Source of the DNA: Chara braunii
Taxonomy: Eukaryota; Streptophyta; Charophyceae; Charales; Characeae
Assembly (NCBI GenBank): GCA_003427395.1
Contig: BFEA01000271.1
Coordinates: forward strand, 1,394,207 to 1,440,307
Direction: 5' to 3'
DNA length: 46,101 bases
Shown here in pieces: positions 20,105 to 31,839 of this stretch. The notes below the pieces were generated by a model. It saw nothing but the letters and a program-made list of their open reading frames with translations. It did not search any database and was not told the DNA's origin. Numbering within the stretch: the first letter of the stretch is position 1; the number at the start of each line of letters is the position of its first letter. Position numbers and translations under genes: made by a program.

Positions 20105-20530
20105 GCAGTCTCTGGATGACAGCCATATGACATTAACAACTTAGAGCCATAGACTCTCATCAGCTCCTGCCAGTTCTGACTAGTGAACTTGGTATCTTTG
20201 TCACTAACTATGGACAACGGTAGACCATGTTCACTACCCAATGATAAAAAGACTTCTCTATTACTAGGTTTGTGAGTGCCTCTGAAGGCAAAGGAACAAA
20301 AACTGCATACTTAACCTATCAACTATGACCATGACTTGGCTCTTGCCATGCCTACTCTTGACCCCAACGTCCATGAAGTCGATGGACATAGAGTCTCCGG
20401 GTCCTGCGGGAATAGGCAAGGGTTTGAGAAGACCAAGAGGGGCTCTTGTAGTGTCTTATTCAGCTGGCACACTTTACAACTGCGCACGTACTCTATGCAG
20501 TCAGCCATCATGCCATGCCATGTATATGCG
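20105..20530 (-). pseudogene. A2 integrase fragment
   Basis: Minus-strand pieces read DCIEYVRSCKVCQLNK (the CC of the zinc module), SIVSDKDTKFTSQNWQELMR and YGSKLLMSYGCHPE, matching A1 9410-9800 but with the canonical SDKDTKF where A1 has SDIDTWF. Homology ends within the HPETNGQTE motif, so the catalytic Glu, C-terminal module and chromodomain are missing. Confidence 0.85.
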
Positions 20531-20639
20531 CGAATGAGGTTGGCTAGTGTCTTGTGCCAACCGAAGTGTCCCTCTGTGTCGTGGCATTCCCCTAGATCAA
20601 ACTATTGATCTCCTCACTGTTAGGAACGCATAGTCGATT

Positions 20640-21190
20640 AGCTACATTAGTCTTTTTGAATAACAACTCTCTTGAGGAGGTAGCTATAAATATGGTCTTG
20701 CTCATACGCCTCTTTGACTTCTAGTTGCAGGTATTTCCCTACATCTAGATAGTGTACTATCACTCCAAAGTAATCGGCTCTCTTACTTAGAGCGTCCGCA
20801 ACTACATTGTACTTTCCTTTGACTAGCTTGAGCTCAAAGTCAAACTGCTCTATTTTTCTGCAGCCCACGTAGTAAGCTCAGGTGTCATATTGGCCTGAGT
20901 CTTCAGCCACCTCAATGTCTTGTGGTCCGAGTAGACTTTGAAGTGCCTCCCAAGCAAGTAATGCTTGGAGTGGTCTAGTGCTTGCATGAGAGCGTAGAGT
21001 TTCGCCCCGTAGGTAGATGTCGCTACCTTCTCTGAAGGCATCCTAGTGGATATGAACTCTACGTGTCTATACCCATTGCCATCGTCTTGCTGTAGAACAG
21101 CACCTATGCCATACTGACTGGCATCAATAGTGATAACAAACGGCAAGGATGGATCGACTACCTTGAGGACGGGGTACTCTATCAAGGTCC
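20640..21190 (-). pseudogene. A2 RNase H
   Basis: Reads FVITIDASQYGIGAVLQQDD, YGAKLYALMQALDH, VYSDHKTLRWL and NVVADALSKRADY. All four acidic positions are present, including the Asp that A1 has lost. A frame change near 20860 separates the last motif. Confidence 0.9.
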
Positions 21191-21303
21191 ACTTTAATTT
21201 CTTTAGGGCCGATGTACACTCTTGGTCCCACTTCTAGATCACTTCTTCCTTTAGCAATTTGCGAAGGGGTGCAGCGACGACGGAGAAGTCCGTCACAAAC
21301 TTC

Positions 21304-21725
21304 TTATAGTAGTTTGCTAGGCCTCAGAACGACTGCAACTCTTCTAGGCCTAAGAAGGACTGCAACTCTGTCAACGTACAGGGAGTTGGCCAATCTTGTT
21401 GCTATCTTACTGTCCTTAGGTTTTATGCCATCTCCATCTAGGATGTGGCCCACGTAAAATACATGTGTCTTGGCCCGCTCACACTTCTTTGCGTTGATCT
21501 TGAAGTAAGTTTTTCTCAGCTTCTCCAAGACCTGCCTCAGATGAGCCTCATGCTCTTGGAGGGTCTTACTAAACACTAGAATATCATTTAAGTATATAAT
21601 CACAAATCTATCTAACCACGGACTAAACAAATCGTTCATACAACGCTGAAACGTGGTTGGCATGTTGGCTAGTCCAAAGGGCATCACAATAAACTGATAG
21701 TGCTCGTATCTAGTATGAAACGCTC
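21304..21725 (-). pseudogene. A2 reverse transcriptase palm/thumb fragment
   Basis: Begins at FHTRYEHYQF and continues [18 protein letters not shown], active site YLND (YLDD mutated), then [23 protein letters not shown] and GHILDGDG. It retains the LQEHE segment that A1 has lost. The fingers are absent because of the deletion at about 21722. A short duplication (cttctaggcctaagaaggactgcaact) lies near 21310-21370. Confidence 0.9.
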
Positions 21726-21989
21726 TTCAATTCTTCTGCCAGACCCGTGAGGGAAGTGCGTAGAGAGACTTTGACGCAAGCAGTCTTTGGATAGCTACCT
21801 TGGCACCAGCAACCTCTGCTATAGACACATGTGGTCTGGGAGTTCCTCTGTGGTGCGCGCACTCTTCTCCACATGGTCTAGGGGTAAAGGCAGTTGCGAC
21901 CCCTACCTGCGGTTGCCTTTTGCTGCCTCTGCAGCAGCTCGCCGGGCATCTCTATATTTGGGGCAGTACTTGATAATATACCCCGGATC

Positions 21990-22721
21990 ACGGCAAAAAT
22001 GCATTGATCCGCATCTATTCTCCTCTGCCATATAGTTTGTTCAATGCCCATCACTTCCTAGGGTCTGCCTTGTGGTAGGCCAGGGTGCCATTTACCCCTC
22101 CTGGGAGGTGATCAGTTGAAACGAAGACGGTTTTGCAGGGGACCTTGACTCCTGCCTCCCTCTTGACGATTTCCTCTACTGCCAACCCCTTGATCGCCCT
22201 GTCCCCGACCACCAGAGGCCCGTCCCCCTTGGCCTCGGCCTCCTTTTCTTCCTTTCTGCCTCCCTCCATCCGCAACAGTAGCATAAGTCCTCCCCTGATT
22301 ATTGCCATTGTCCTCCTCTTCTAGGCCGCACTCTATCTGATTGTAGGGGACCTCTTCCATACCACCTTCATCTAGCGTGAGGATCAAATGATCCTTGGCC
22401 TTGACTTGGCCATAGATGGTACAACCTTTCCACTTTTGCCCCTTGTCGAAGTCTTTGTGCCAGAAAGTACATGTTGGCATGGACTGGGCTTCAAAAGTCA
22501 CCATCTCCCTACTCAATATACCATAGGTCATGGTGGGCTGTTTGCTCATTTCGAAAAAGTGCCCGTGCAAAGCAGCTGGCATTGCACGATAGAACAACTG
22601 AACTAACTGTGTCTCTGTGACCCCATGTCCAGGGACGGCGACCAACTCGTCCATGACTCCCTTGAGTGCCCTGGCACTCTTCCGCTGACGAGAGTGGATG
22701 GTTTGCAGCTTGTTAGAGGCC
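21990..22721 (-). pseudogene. A2 gag C-terminal half and degenerate zinc knuckle
   Basis: Minus-strand frame from LQTIHSR through FYRAMPAALHGHFF, LSREMVTFEAQS, IECGLEEEDN and a Gly/Arg-rich region, then FCRDPGYIIKYC at about 21990, where the zinc-binding His is Tyr. Close to A1 6230-6985. Confidence 0.88.
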
Positions 22722-22910
22722 TTAAACCACTAGTACCTTTGCCGCGTGGGAAAATAGTGGGCCTCGGGTGGGCCTCCGACCTTTTCAGATGGCCGAAACG
22801 AAACGACCGCCGCCGATCAGATTTATCAATGGCAGCTGTCGTCGGGCCCAGCCTGCGAATTTTCAGGAGTTCCTAATTTCCCAACACTAGGCGAGGTACT
22901 AGTGGTTTAA
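22722..22910. mobile_element. MITE-like element inserted in A2 gag
   Basis: A 189-bp insertion bounded by perfect 17-bp terminal inverted repeats TTAAACCACTAGTACCT (22722-22738) and its complement (22894-22910). A1 has no such sequence at the corresponding point, between RERFAD and KASDKLQ. Pairing continues imperfectly inward (GTGGGAAA / TTTCCCAAC). The outermost TTAA may be the target duplication, as for piggyBac-type elements, or GCC on both sides may be the duplication. The same 17-bp terminus occurs at 45481-45497. It has no coding capacity. Confidence 0.75.
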
Positions 22911-23592
22911 GCCCCCGACTGGTGTCTGCAAAGCGCTCACGAAGCAATTTAAAAATTTGTCGAGGGGGGTGATGATGGAATAGGCTACCATGTCATTCTC
23001 TCACTTAGCGGCGCGAGCGAGTGATCTGGCGAAGCTTGCTACTTCATCCTTGAGGCCGTTAAAGGCTATCAGAACTTGCTCCTCGGGCAAGCTTTTGGAG
23101 GTGAACATAGCAATTAATGTTCGCCTCCCAATTGTTAAAGTTTTCCCCTTTTTTCCCACTATAGGAGTCAGGGAACTTCACTTTGACTGACTCTCTACGC
23201 GGACGAGCTTCTTCTTCCTTTGGAGTTGACAATTTGGCGCCCTCTATGGCGCCTGTGCAGAATCGCTTTGTGTTTTCTATCCTCGCCTTCATTTATGTGC
23301 CCACATGCATCATCGTCTCACGTGCAAATTCCCTAAAGCCCAAACGTATGGACTGTAAGGCTATGTCTTGGCCCCACACAAACTGAAATTGTTCTTGTTG
23401 GGCCTTCGCCAGGAGTTATATATTTATGGCCATCACTTCCATTTTTCCTTGCAAGTCCGCCTGCCCTTCCATCTGTTTTCTTTGCTCGTCTACCACCCTC
23501 AACTCCTCCAGTTTATCTGTCGCCTCCATTCGTTGCCTCTTCTCCTTGGTGAGGCGCAATGTCCACTCCAGTCTGTTTTCTTCTTCCATTGG
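22911..23592 (-). pseudogene. A2 gag N-terminal part
   Basis: Reads EENRLEWTLRLTKEKRQRM, a coiled-coil segment, FVWGQDIALQSIRLGFREFA, NTKRFCTGAIEGAK and VKFPDSYSGKKGENFNNWEA, matching A1 5540-6030. In A1 this stretch is frame-shifted, so A2 shows the ancestral frame at this point. A2 has its own stop after MMHVGT. Confidence 0.85.
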
Positions 23593-24725
23593 GCAATGAG
23601 CCCAGACGGAAAGATACGAGTTAGATGTCGAAGTACAAGTAGTCTCAGATTTGGGCAATGTCTCCAATTATCTTGAAAGTGATATTTGATACAATATCTC
23701 GTTGCCAATAGGCGAAGAGAGTGGAGGGAGAATAGACAGAGGAGAGGGTGGAAAAGATAATCAGTGAACGCTCAAGAGCAGCACAATCAATTCCCACTCC
23801 TTCTCCGGGCTTCCTCTCCTTCCACGTCATCAATCAATAAATAGTAAGAAGTCGAAAAGTCCTGATCACATAGAAGTGCCACGTGGCACTATTCTCCCGT
23901 GGAGACAATGAAGGCAATCAGCAGCGTACAATATCGACGTCAGTCAGGTAAGTATCATGTTCCTCAATCTTCCACAGATCCCGATCTCCCTCCTTATCGC
24001 AACCAGTCACCTCATGTAGACAGCGTGGCCAGTGCCACGCCAGCAGAAGAGACAGGTGGCATGCACCACATCAGCAATGAAGATAGGTGGCAGCGCCACT
24101 TCAGCAATGCAATGTAGACAAGTGGCATGCGCCACATCAACAACGTAGACAAGTGGCAGCGCCAAACTAGCAATGCCTGGCGCACAGAACAGAAAGCGCC
24201 AGCAGGTTGCCACAATCTTGCGTTGTCGTCCACAGTACCAACGCACAACCAGCGTCGAGTCAGCAACCAGCCAGCGTCGAGCTAGCGTTCAGCTATAGTT
24301 AGCGAGCGTCGAGTCAGCGACTAGCTAGCGTTGAGCTAGCGTTCAGCTATGGTCAGCCAGCGTCGAGGCAGCATAGCAAGATTGAATGTTGATTCCCTGG
24401 AGACCAAGCCTTATGTAGCGTTTGGCGAGGTTGTCTGGTCTCAGGTCCCCCACCCACAGTCGTACAGATTCAATCACAGTCGAGGGCCTGGATTGTGTAC
24501 AGTTGCAAACTTCCCCTTGGTCCTGATGCTGTCTGGGTACCTGCATACAAACAAGTGTGTGCGTCCGACCGGCGGCCTGGGCTGGGTACACTTTGACTTC
24601 GAATGTTGAGTGTCCGAGAGTTGACTTTAGTCAACTGTCACTCGTCCAGGCCTTGAATCTTTACATGAGGTTCTTCTCCCCCTTTCGACTTGGGTCTGAG
24701 TGCGGCCTGGCCACGAGGCATACTA
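23593..24725. mobile_element. 1.1-kb insertion of unknown class in A2 ORF1
   Basis: A1 has continuous ORF1 here, whereas A2 is interrupted. CATTGG lies on both sides (23587-23592 and 24726-24731), consistent with a target duplication. The insert has no recognisable coding. It contains a perfect 16-bp palindrome AGTGCCACGTGGCACT (23875-23890), a tandem repeat of gacaagtggca-gcgccac units (24030-24175) and another of agcgtcgagtcagc units (24250-24375). It could be a solo LTR or a non-autonomous DNA element; the termini do not settle it. Confidence 0.55.
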
Positions 24726-24731
24726 CATTGG

Positions 24732-24933
24732 TTATTGCAATTGTTAGGCGGTGTAGGGGATTTTCCTTCGCTTTTAGCTCCCTCATCACCGCCTCCTGCT
24801 CTGCCCCGAGCACATGCAACATCACTTCTTCTTCTTCTCCCAGTGACAGATTCGCGACCCACTCCAATACTTTCTTCTCCATTCTCTTTCCCTCTTTTGT
24901 CGTGCCACTTGACTCCCTTCTGATGTTTCTTAC
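24732..24933 (-). pseudogene. A2 ORF1 continuation downstream of element B
   Basis: Reads KRMEKKVLEWVANLSLGEEE and VLGAEQEAVMRELKAKENPL, matching A1 5395-5525. It is the direct continuation of 34910-34517 before element B entered. Confidence 0.85.
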
Positions 24934-24938
24934 CAGGG
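24934..24938. other. Target-site duplication of element B, left (CAGGG)
   Basis: CAGGG immediately outside the left LTR, repeated at 34512-34516 immediately outside the right LTR. A five-base duplication is standard for Ty3/gypsy integrase. Confidence 0.93.
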
Positions 24939-26301
24939 TGTTACGATCCTGGCCAATTTCGAAGTATGCATTCGTCAGAAAGTACAATGCCATCCAATTG
25001 CAAAAAGAAATGAATGAACTTGAGAGGAGAGAGAGGGAAAGTAACAGAAGAAGAAGAAGTAAGAAAGAAAGAAGAAAAAGATGATGTACTACAACGTAGA
25101 CCAATGACAAGGCTCTTCTTCTTCGTCAACCAATCTCCTCCTCATCTCCTCCCCTCTTATTCAAACAAGAAATAACAATAATAGTGTTGAATGACTGAAC
25201 CGGAATCAATGTCTGAATCCCACTTCTACTGCAGGCACAACATGAGGTCCACCATAGCCATGGCCACCCTTCCTGTTCCTCTACATACAGGCCGAGGCTA
25301 TGGCGGAGTACTAAGGGCTCTCCCTCCTGTCCAAAGGACAACCCAAAGCAACTATGTCGCGACCCCTTCTGTCCCAAGGTCAACACCATGCAGTTATACC
25401 GCTGCCCACTCGACCGCCACGCCTGAGCTTCCTTGATGCGGCACTACCCCCACTGGGGCCTTCCGGATGCAGTGCCTAAGGTGACGAAGATGGTGTCTAC
25501 CATAGCCAGGTAAGTACCTCACCACTCTCCTCCTTGGTCCCCTTCTCCCTCCTCCTCCTACCGGTAGAGCTCCACCATAGCCAAGGTGGAAGCTCTCGGC
25601 TTCTTCCTCCCAGCAACGCTGTAGTACCCAGCGCTACTCCAGCCAGCGCTCCATAGCGTGTCGCCAAACTTGCACACTGACGAATGAGGCCGAGCTCTTG
25701 CCTCGGCCTCTTGATATAGCGGCCTGCTTGCCTCCTAAGCGGTGACTTCCAGGCCGCTCGCCTCCCAAGCAACTGGTACCTCCTCCCTTTCGGAGGGAAA
25801 ACATCATTGCAGACTCCGATATTGCCCGTACAGGGTCTAGACTCAGACTGGATGGACTGGTACCGGCCTAGACCTAGCCTACCGCTACTGAGCCTCTAAA
25901 AATGCCAACTTTGTCTTCTTCTTAGCTGGCCTCGAGTACCCGACATATCTACTGCTACTTAGTGCGGTACCGTCCTACCTGCTACTTGAGTGTTTTTCCG
26001 TTGCTCTTAAGCACCGCGGGCCCCTGGCTCCGGAGTGTTTTCCTTGCTGCAACCCTCAATGCCACGACCACAGGTAAGTACCGGCCCTACAGGCCTGCCA
26101 AACAAGCAAGTACCCTTGCGGGTCACACACACACTTATGCTGACAAGCACTCAGATAGGCACGCAAGTCAACATGCATACACACATACAAACTTAGAAAA
26201 CATAGCAGAATGCGGGAATCTCAGTGAGGCATTCATTCCATCGGCAAAACTTCTGTAATCAGCAGTGTTCTCATTCTGTGTTATGGCGGGTCATTACTAC
26301 A
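24939..26301 (-). repeat. 3' LTR of element B
   Basis: Read on the plus strand it runs from TGTTACGATCC to TCATTACTACA. It is about 30 bp longer than the right LTR, including a three-base insertion at the U3 end (TGTAGTAATGACC versus TGTAATGACC) and extra bases around 25440. Recurring ACCATAGCC motifs are shared with the other LTR. Confidence 0.92.
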
Positions 26302-26313
26302 CTACCCCCCCCT
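26302..26313 (-). other. Polypurine tract of element B
   Basis: Minus strand GAGGGGGGGGTAG immediately before the 3' LTR TG, the plus-strand priming site. Confidence 0.75.
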
Positions 26314-27430
26314 CAGAACTAATGAATCGTTCATATGCGTTGACGACTCGCGGGGCACTCTGCAACAAGTCTTTCTTAGCGATCCAGTAAAAGTCATTCA
26401 ATGTTCTTCCCTTTCCACTGTGCTTGACTATTCTATCAACCTCGTGACCGCCATTGATTGCGCGGGGAATCATTGATTCTCGATACGGAAAACTTTCAAG
26501 TGGTTCATACGGAAACAACTTCGACGCATGAAAGACTGGGTACGTGTGCAAATGAGTAGGCACATTAATCGTGTAAGGACCAAAGGAGTCATCTCCTACT
26601 CGGTTCAGCACCATCCACTGAACGTAGTACTGAGGAAGAAGCTTTTGTGATACACCTTCTTCTTCAGAAAACTCAGACATCTTAACCAAGACATAACTTC
26701 CCACTGTGAAAGGGTCATGCTGGCGCTTTTTGTTTGCATGCTTAATCATGGCACTCCGTCGCCTTTCCATAGATGCGACAACGACTTTGAGCAAACAATC
26801 GAACTTAGTGTTGTAACCTGGCTGGCCAGGTGTCAGGCTAGGTGGCTGTTCAGGAAACAGATAGGATAGAGGATTGCGAATTTTCCACCCCAGGTGTAGC
26901 CGGTCAGGTGTCATCCCGGTGGAGGAGTGTATGGAGTTGTTGTACAACCCCTGCACAATCGGCAACTCCTCATCCCAAGAGTTCTGATCAGGCACAATTA
27001 GAGCTCGGAGAAGTTGGATCACAGTTTGGTTGATCTCCTCGGCCAGCCCATTGGCTTCGGGATGTCGACCATATGTTATCTTGAGTTTGATGCCATAGAT
27101 CTGGGAGGTGAAGTCCTTTTAGTCTGCACTTATGAACCTAGTGTTCCAGTCACTCACGAGAGTTTTCGGGGGCCCACACTGCAGAATGTACTTCTTATGA
27201 AACTCTTTGATAACAAGGTCAGTTGGGGCGTGAGGTGGTAATGGAATCAGATTCATAAATTTTGAAAAGCGGTCAACGATCACCATTACTTGCGAATATC
27301 TATTCCATGTCTGTGAAGTCAATGGAAAGAGACTCACCCGGGCCATCAGGAATAGGAAGAGGATGCAACAGCCCATAGGGCTTCCGCCGAGACAGTTTGA
27401 TGCGTTGACAAACTTCACACTCAACCACAA
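26314..27430 (-). pseudogene. Element B integrase core, C-terminus and chromodomain-like end
   Basis: Minus strand: SQVMVIVDRFSKFMNLIPLP, KTLVSDWNTRFIS with the second Asp, a TAA near 27120, ITYGRHPEANGLAEEINQ with the catalytic Glu, LYNNSIHSSTGMTP, LHTYPVFHASKLFPYEP and the C-terminal HEVDRIVKHS...FYWIAKKDLLQSAPRVVNAYE. The last block aligns with the A1 chromodomain but has lost aromatic residues, so it is chromodomain-like and perhaps non-binding. Confidence 0.88.
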
Positions 27431-28184
27431 ACTTTCGTGTCGTTCCTTTCATTCCAGGCCATACAAACTTTTGCAGCAGACTTTCGTATGTCTTCTCAAA
27501 ACCGAAGTGTCCACTCCGGCCTTGAGCCAAGTCCAAGAAGTGAGTAAGGATCGGCTCATGGTTGGGTACACATAGTCGGTCGTGCTTCCCATAACGTCGG
27601 AAAAGTAAGCCCTTACATTCATGGAAATCAGGCTGACTGCTAGGGTCAACCCGAATCTGCTCAAGGGTGGGACTGAGTTCCGGGTCCTTGGCAGTGTGCT
27701 CAATGAGGTCCTCCTTCAAATTCTTACGGAGATCATAGGAACCCACGAGGTAAGTCATGTACTCAGGATGGCGAGACAAAGCATCCGCAACGCGATTGTA
27801 ACAACCTTTTTTGTGCTTAAGTTCAAAATCATACAGATCAATCTCATGCAGCCAGCGGGTCAATGTGGTTGATGGATTAATCTGTGTCTGAATCCATTTC
27901 AAAGTCTCGTGATCTGAGAACACTTTGAAATGACGACCCAAGAGGTAGTGTTTCGAATGATCTAGTGCCTCTCTCAAGGCGTAGAGTTCTCGTATGTAAA
28001 TGGAGGCAGCTACCTTGTGACTGGGCATGTGTTTGCTGTAATATTCAAGCGGACGTAAGCCATCACCGTCATTTTGCTGCAGCACTGCACCAATCCCATA
28101 CAAGCTTGCATTCGTAGTTACTACGAATGTAAGTTTGGGATCTGCAATCCGCAATACCAGATGACTCACCAAAGCCTCCTTCAA
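27431..28184 (-). pseudogene. Element B RNase H and integrase zinc module
   Basis: One open frame on the minus strand: FVVTTNASLYGIGAVLQQND (first Asp is Asn), YIRELYALREALDH, VFSDHETLKWIQTQ and RVADALSRHPEY, then the zinc module GHFGFEKTYESLL and FVVECEVCQRIKLSRR. The first catalytic Asp of RNase H is replaced (TTNAS for TTDAS). Confidence 0.9.
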
Positions 28185-28309
28185 GGCTTGGAAGGCTGTT
28201 GTGCATTCCCCATTTCATGTGTAAGACGCATTCTTACTTGTCAACTTGGACGACGGATGGGTGATGATAGAGAATTTGGGTACAAACTTACGGTAGTACG
28301 ACGCAAAAC

Positions 28310-29155
28310 CTAGAAAAGAACGCAACTTGCGGACATTGGCCGGTTGAGGCCGTTGCGGATGACCTTAACTTTGGTCGCCTCGGGCTCTAGGCCTGCAACA
28401 GACAACCGATGTCCAAGGTAGATGATGTTGTCCCTCCCAAACTCAGATTTCTCCAAGTTGAGATGAAGCTGCGCATCCTTGAGGATCTGTAACACTTCCT
28501 CAAGGTGTCTCATGTGTTCCTCCATCGACTTGCTGAAGATTAGTATGTCATCCAGATAAACAACAACAAATCGATTAATGTGATTGCGGAACACCTTGTC
28601 CATGAGACTTTGAAAGGTTGATGGTGCATTCGTGAGAAGAAGGGCATGACAGGGCATGACAGTAAACCCCTACAGCCCATCGCGAGTTTTGAATGCAGTT
28701 TTATGCTGGTCTGCAGGGTCGACTTCAATCTGGTGGTAGCCAGACTTGAGATCGATCTTGCTGAAGACCTTGCACCCACCTGCAACATCAAGCAAATCAT
28801 CAATACGCGGCAAAGGATATGCATTCTTTCTTGTTATGCAATTCTCGTTCCGTGGTAATCGATACACATCCGTAGTTTGCCTCCTTTCTTAGGGACAAAC
28901 AGAACCGGTGCACCGGATTAGGATTCGCTTGGCTTGATCCATCCTTTCTCAATCATGTCATCAATCTGTCTTCGCAACTCTTCCAATTCGCCTGAGCCCA
29001 TACTATAGACACAACCTTTTGGAGGAGTAGTACCTTCTATCAACTCGATCTTGTGTCGGACCGGACGCACGAGAACTCAATGCGGTTCGACCAAGACTTC
29101 AGGAAATCGGTTGAGAAGGTTGCAAATTTCTGATGGGATCTTCGGAGGAGGATCA
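28310..29155 (-). pseudogene. Element B reverse transcriptase
   Basis: Minus strand: IDDMIEKGWIKPSES, a TAA near 28919, [20 protein letters not shown], a shift, [32 protein letters not shown] near 28673, TNAPSTFQSLMDKVF, active site VVVYLDDILIFSKS intact, LHLNLEKSEFGRD and YLGHRLS. A ten-base duplication (gggcatgaca) near 28642 inserts residues before TNAPS. Confidence 0.92.
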
Positions 29156-29160
29156 TCACA

Positions 29161-29800
29161 TTAAGGTGCAAGCATCCCGGATTGCATGAGTGCAGCCAAA
29201 ACTACAGGATTTGAAGCAGAGTCGTTTGGACTAGGAGTAAATTTAGTAGAGGTAGAAGTAGTTGCCTCAGAAGTAGAAACGACATGCAAAGTGGAATCAT
29301 TATGTACAACAAAAATAGAAGGCACATGAGCAGACCTAACAAAGGCTATATACATTTGCTCATCAATTTTGCGCCCGCGCCATTTTTTGCGGAATCGCAT
29401 TGCATTGAAAAAAGTTACTTGGGACTCGTGCGGCTCATCCAAGAGGACTGGACGCTCGATTCCCATGGCATCTTTGACCATGAACTGTGAGTCCTTCCAC
29501 GTGGTTCTTTCACATTGGGCCTGTAACCAGCCCAAGCCAATAACCGCGTCGAAGGGGCACTGATCAAAGACATAGAAACTCAACTCATGCGTGATTGTGC
29601 GGTCTGCATCAAAGGTAGTGAGCGCACTTTTGACTGCATGCGTAGATGTGACAACCTCTTGGTTGCCCACTTTCGTCCGACAAGGATTTTGCAAAGTCGC
29701 TTGCTTCATTCCAAAGCGTGCCTTACGAATGTCGTGCAGTGAGAAGTAGTTAGCGGTTGCGCCACAATCAGCCAACACACGGATGTAACGGCATTAATGC
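29161..29800 (-). pseudogene. Element B aspartic protease
   Basis: Starts with VLADCGATANYFS, a retropepsin active site of the DxGA type with Cys in place of Ser/Thr, and includes FDAVIGLGWLQAQ, the second conserved strand. The long C-terminal extension (about 80 residues) links to RT. Its frame differs from the gag frame. Confidence 0.8.
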
Positions 29801-30059
29801 GGAGTTTGAAGAAAATGAACTTCGTTTTCCCTTGCTCGCGTTCTTGCTTCATGTGGGCCCAGCGCGACAAGAGAGAATGAAAGTCAATTTCTTTCGACTC
29901 CACCCAAGGCTCCTTGTATAGGATGTGTACTTTCTCAGCCTTGGGAATCAACATCAATTGGGGTCTCAAGAGAGGTTTGCTGAGTGGGATCAAAATCCAA
30001 TAAAGAATGTGCACTTACTTGATCAGCCTCTCCCTCTGTAGAGCGTGTTGATGATGTCT

Positions 30060-30548
30060 CTACCCTCGTTGCTGGTTTCCCTGCTGCAATTTGAAACAAT
30101 GTTGGGCTGAGTGTCCCGGTTTGGTGCAATGCAGGCAAACCCCTTTCTTCACCCTGTGTTTCCACTCACTTTGACTTATCCGGAGATCTACCTTTGTGGC
30201 AAGATCTTCCGGTTTGGGTGGAATCTTCGCTCCCTTGGGAAGAATGGTGTTAGTGTTGTTCTTCATTATGGTCCTGGGTCCCTTACTTTTGAAGGCAGTC
30301 TTCTTGAAGGCATTCATGGATTCTTCGCCATTTACATACTTAGACTCATTAGTTTTCAAAGAGCAAGATGCCTCGCAGCCTTGCTCTTGATCATCATTAA
30401 GAGACTCCTCGTCATCCTCAAGTAGATCGTGCGCTGAAAAATGGTTGTTGCCTGGGAACCGTTTGCGGCCGGTGGCCTTTTTGCCACCGATCCACCCAGG
30501 AGGTCTTGTGCCTCCAGCTTGACTAAGTCCCGCATGAGGGTAAGCCAA
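30060..30548 (-). pseudogene. Element B gag C-terminus with zinc knuckle
   Basis: Basic, lysine-rich linker, then CLHCTKPGHSAQHC, an intact CX2CX4HX4C knuckle at about 30084-30125 on the minus strand, followed by a glutamine-rich tail. Confidence 0.88.
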
Positions 30549-31747
30549 TCTGTATACGCTATGAGTCCGAGCCCCAGGCGATGTGTTACAGTAGAGGGGA
30601 CCGTACCTTTAATCACATCCAAGCAAGACTGCGCAGTCATCTCCAAATCAGGAGTAGCAAAAAGTTTACTAACGTACTGCTGCAGACTATGCATGGTGCC
30701 GACCCACTTGTTGTGCTTGAGCTTCTTGTCAAGCTTAAGTCTAGCTTTGGCTGCAGCATGTGGATCAGCATACTGTTTGATCAAGAGTTCCTCAAGTGTG
30801 GCTACAGGCGTAGCCTTCAGCCATTTGTTCAAGTCTATTCTTTTATAGTCTGCTTGCACAACTTGGATTTCTAAGAAACCCCTTACGGCGGGTTCCACAT
30901 CGGTCCCCAGGATCGACGACTGAATAACTGGGAGTGTCCCCGACACATCAAAGTAGGATCGCGTAGAGCTGATTGAGGATTCAATGTCGTCCTTTTCGTC
31001 GTATTTAGACGGAATTTGTGCCGCCTTTCTATCCATGCAAGGAAAGCTGCAGCTAGGACCAGCGGTTGCTGGGTCCGAATTCGGGGCTGCAACAACTCCA
31101 GAATGCCCTGCACTGCCACTTGCCGCTGCAGCCGCAGCAGCAGCAACAGCGGGGTCTGGACCTGCAGCAGATCCGGTTAGGCTGTTGGCCACACTCAAAG
31201 AAGAGGAAGAAGAAGAGGAAGACACGGTTAGAGGGGCAAGAACGGACTAACACGCAATACTAGAAGCAGGGTAAGTAGGCGGAAGGACATTTTGGGCCGG
31301 CTGCAAGTTAGCAAACTGTTGCAGTTGGTCACGGTGCTGCTGCGCCATCCGGGCCATATCCTCGCGCAACTTCTTGAGTTCGTCGAACACCTTTGCGAGT
31401 TGGCTAGTATGGTATTCAACAACCCTTTCTTCTACTAAGGCCCTGAGGAATGGGACAATCTTCTCTTCCACCTCGGCATCAGTTAAGGCGGGCACAGTAC
31501 TGAAGACGGCTTCATGAGCCTTTACTTTGTCTTCCCTCTCCTTCTCCTTCTCTTCCTCTTCCCTCTTCATTGCTTTCTCATAGAAGAATAGGTACTGCGC
31601 TTTTTCTGCCTCAGGGGCAGCGTCCATTTGCAGCTCCCATTCTGCTGCAAATGCCATGATGGAGGATGAGGGTGTTAATAAGTCCCTCAAGAGGGGTTCG
31701 TACTTCCTCACACTTCTGGTACGAACACTTCTCTTCCCTCTCCACAC
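30356..31747 (-). pseudogene. Element B gag
   Basis: A single frame with one TAG at 31247-31249. The N-terminal half is a charged coiled coil (EKAMKREEEEKEKEREDKV; then FDELKKLREDMARM). After a Ser run and an Ala/Gly-rich linker comes the capsid-like region: AAQIPSKYDEKDDIES, FLEIQVVQADYKRIDLNKWL, LEELLIKQYADP, WVGTMHSLQQYVSKLFA and LTLMRDLVKLEAQD. Met at about 31654 (MAFAAEW) may be the real start. Frame changes to the zinc-knuckle frame near 30450. Confidence 0.85.
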
Positions 31748-31776
31748 TCCCCCAAGAGTAACACTCAGAAGCTTCT

Positions 31777-31839
<63 letters not shown>

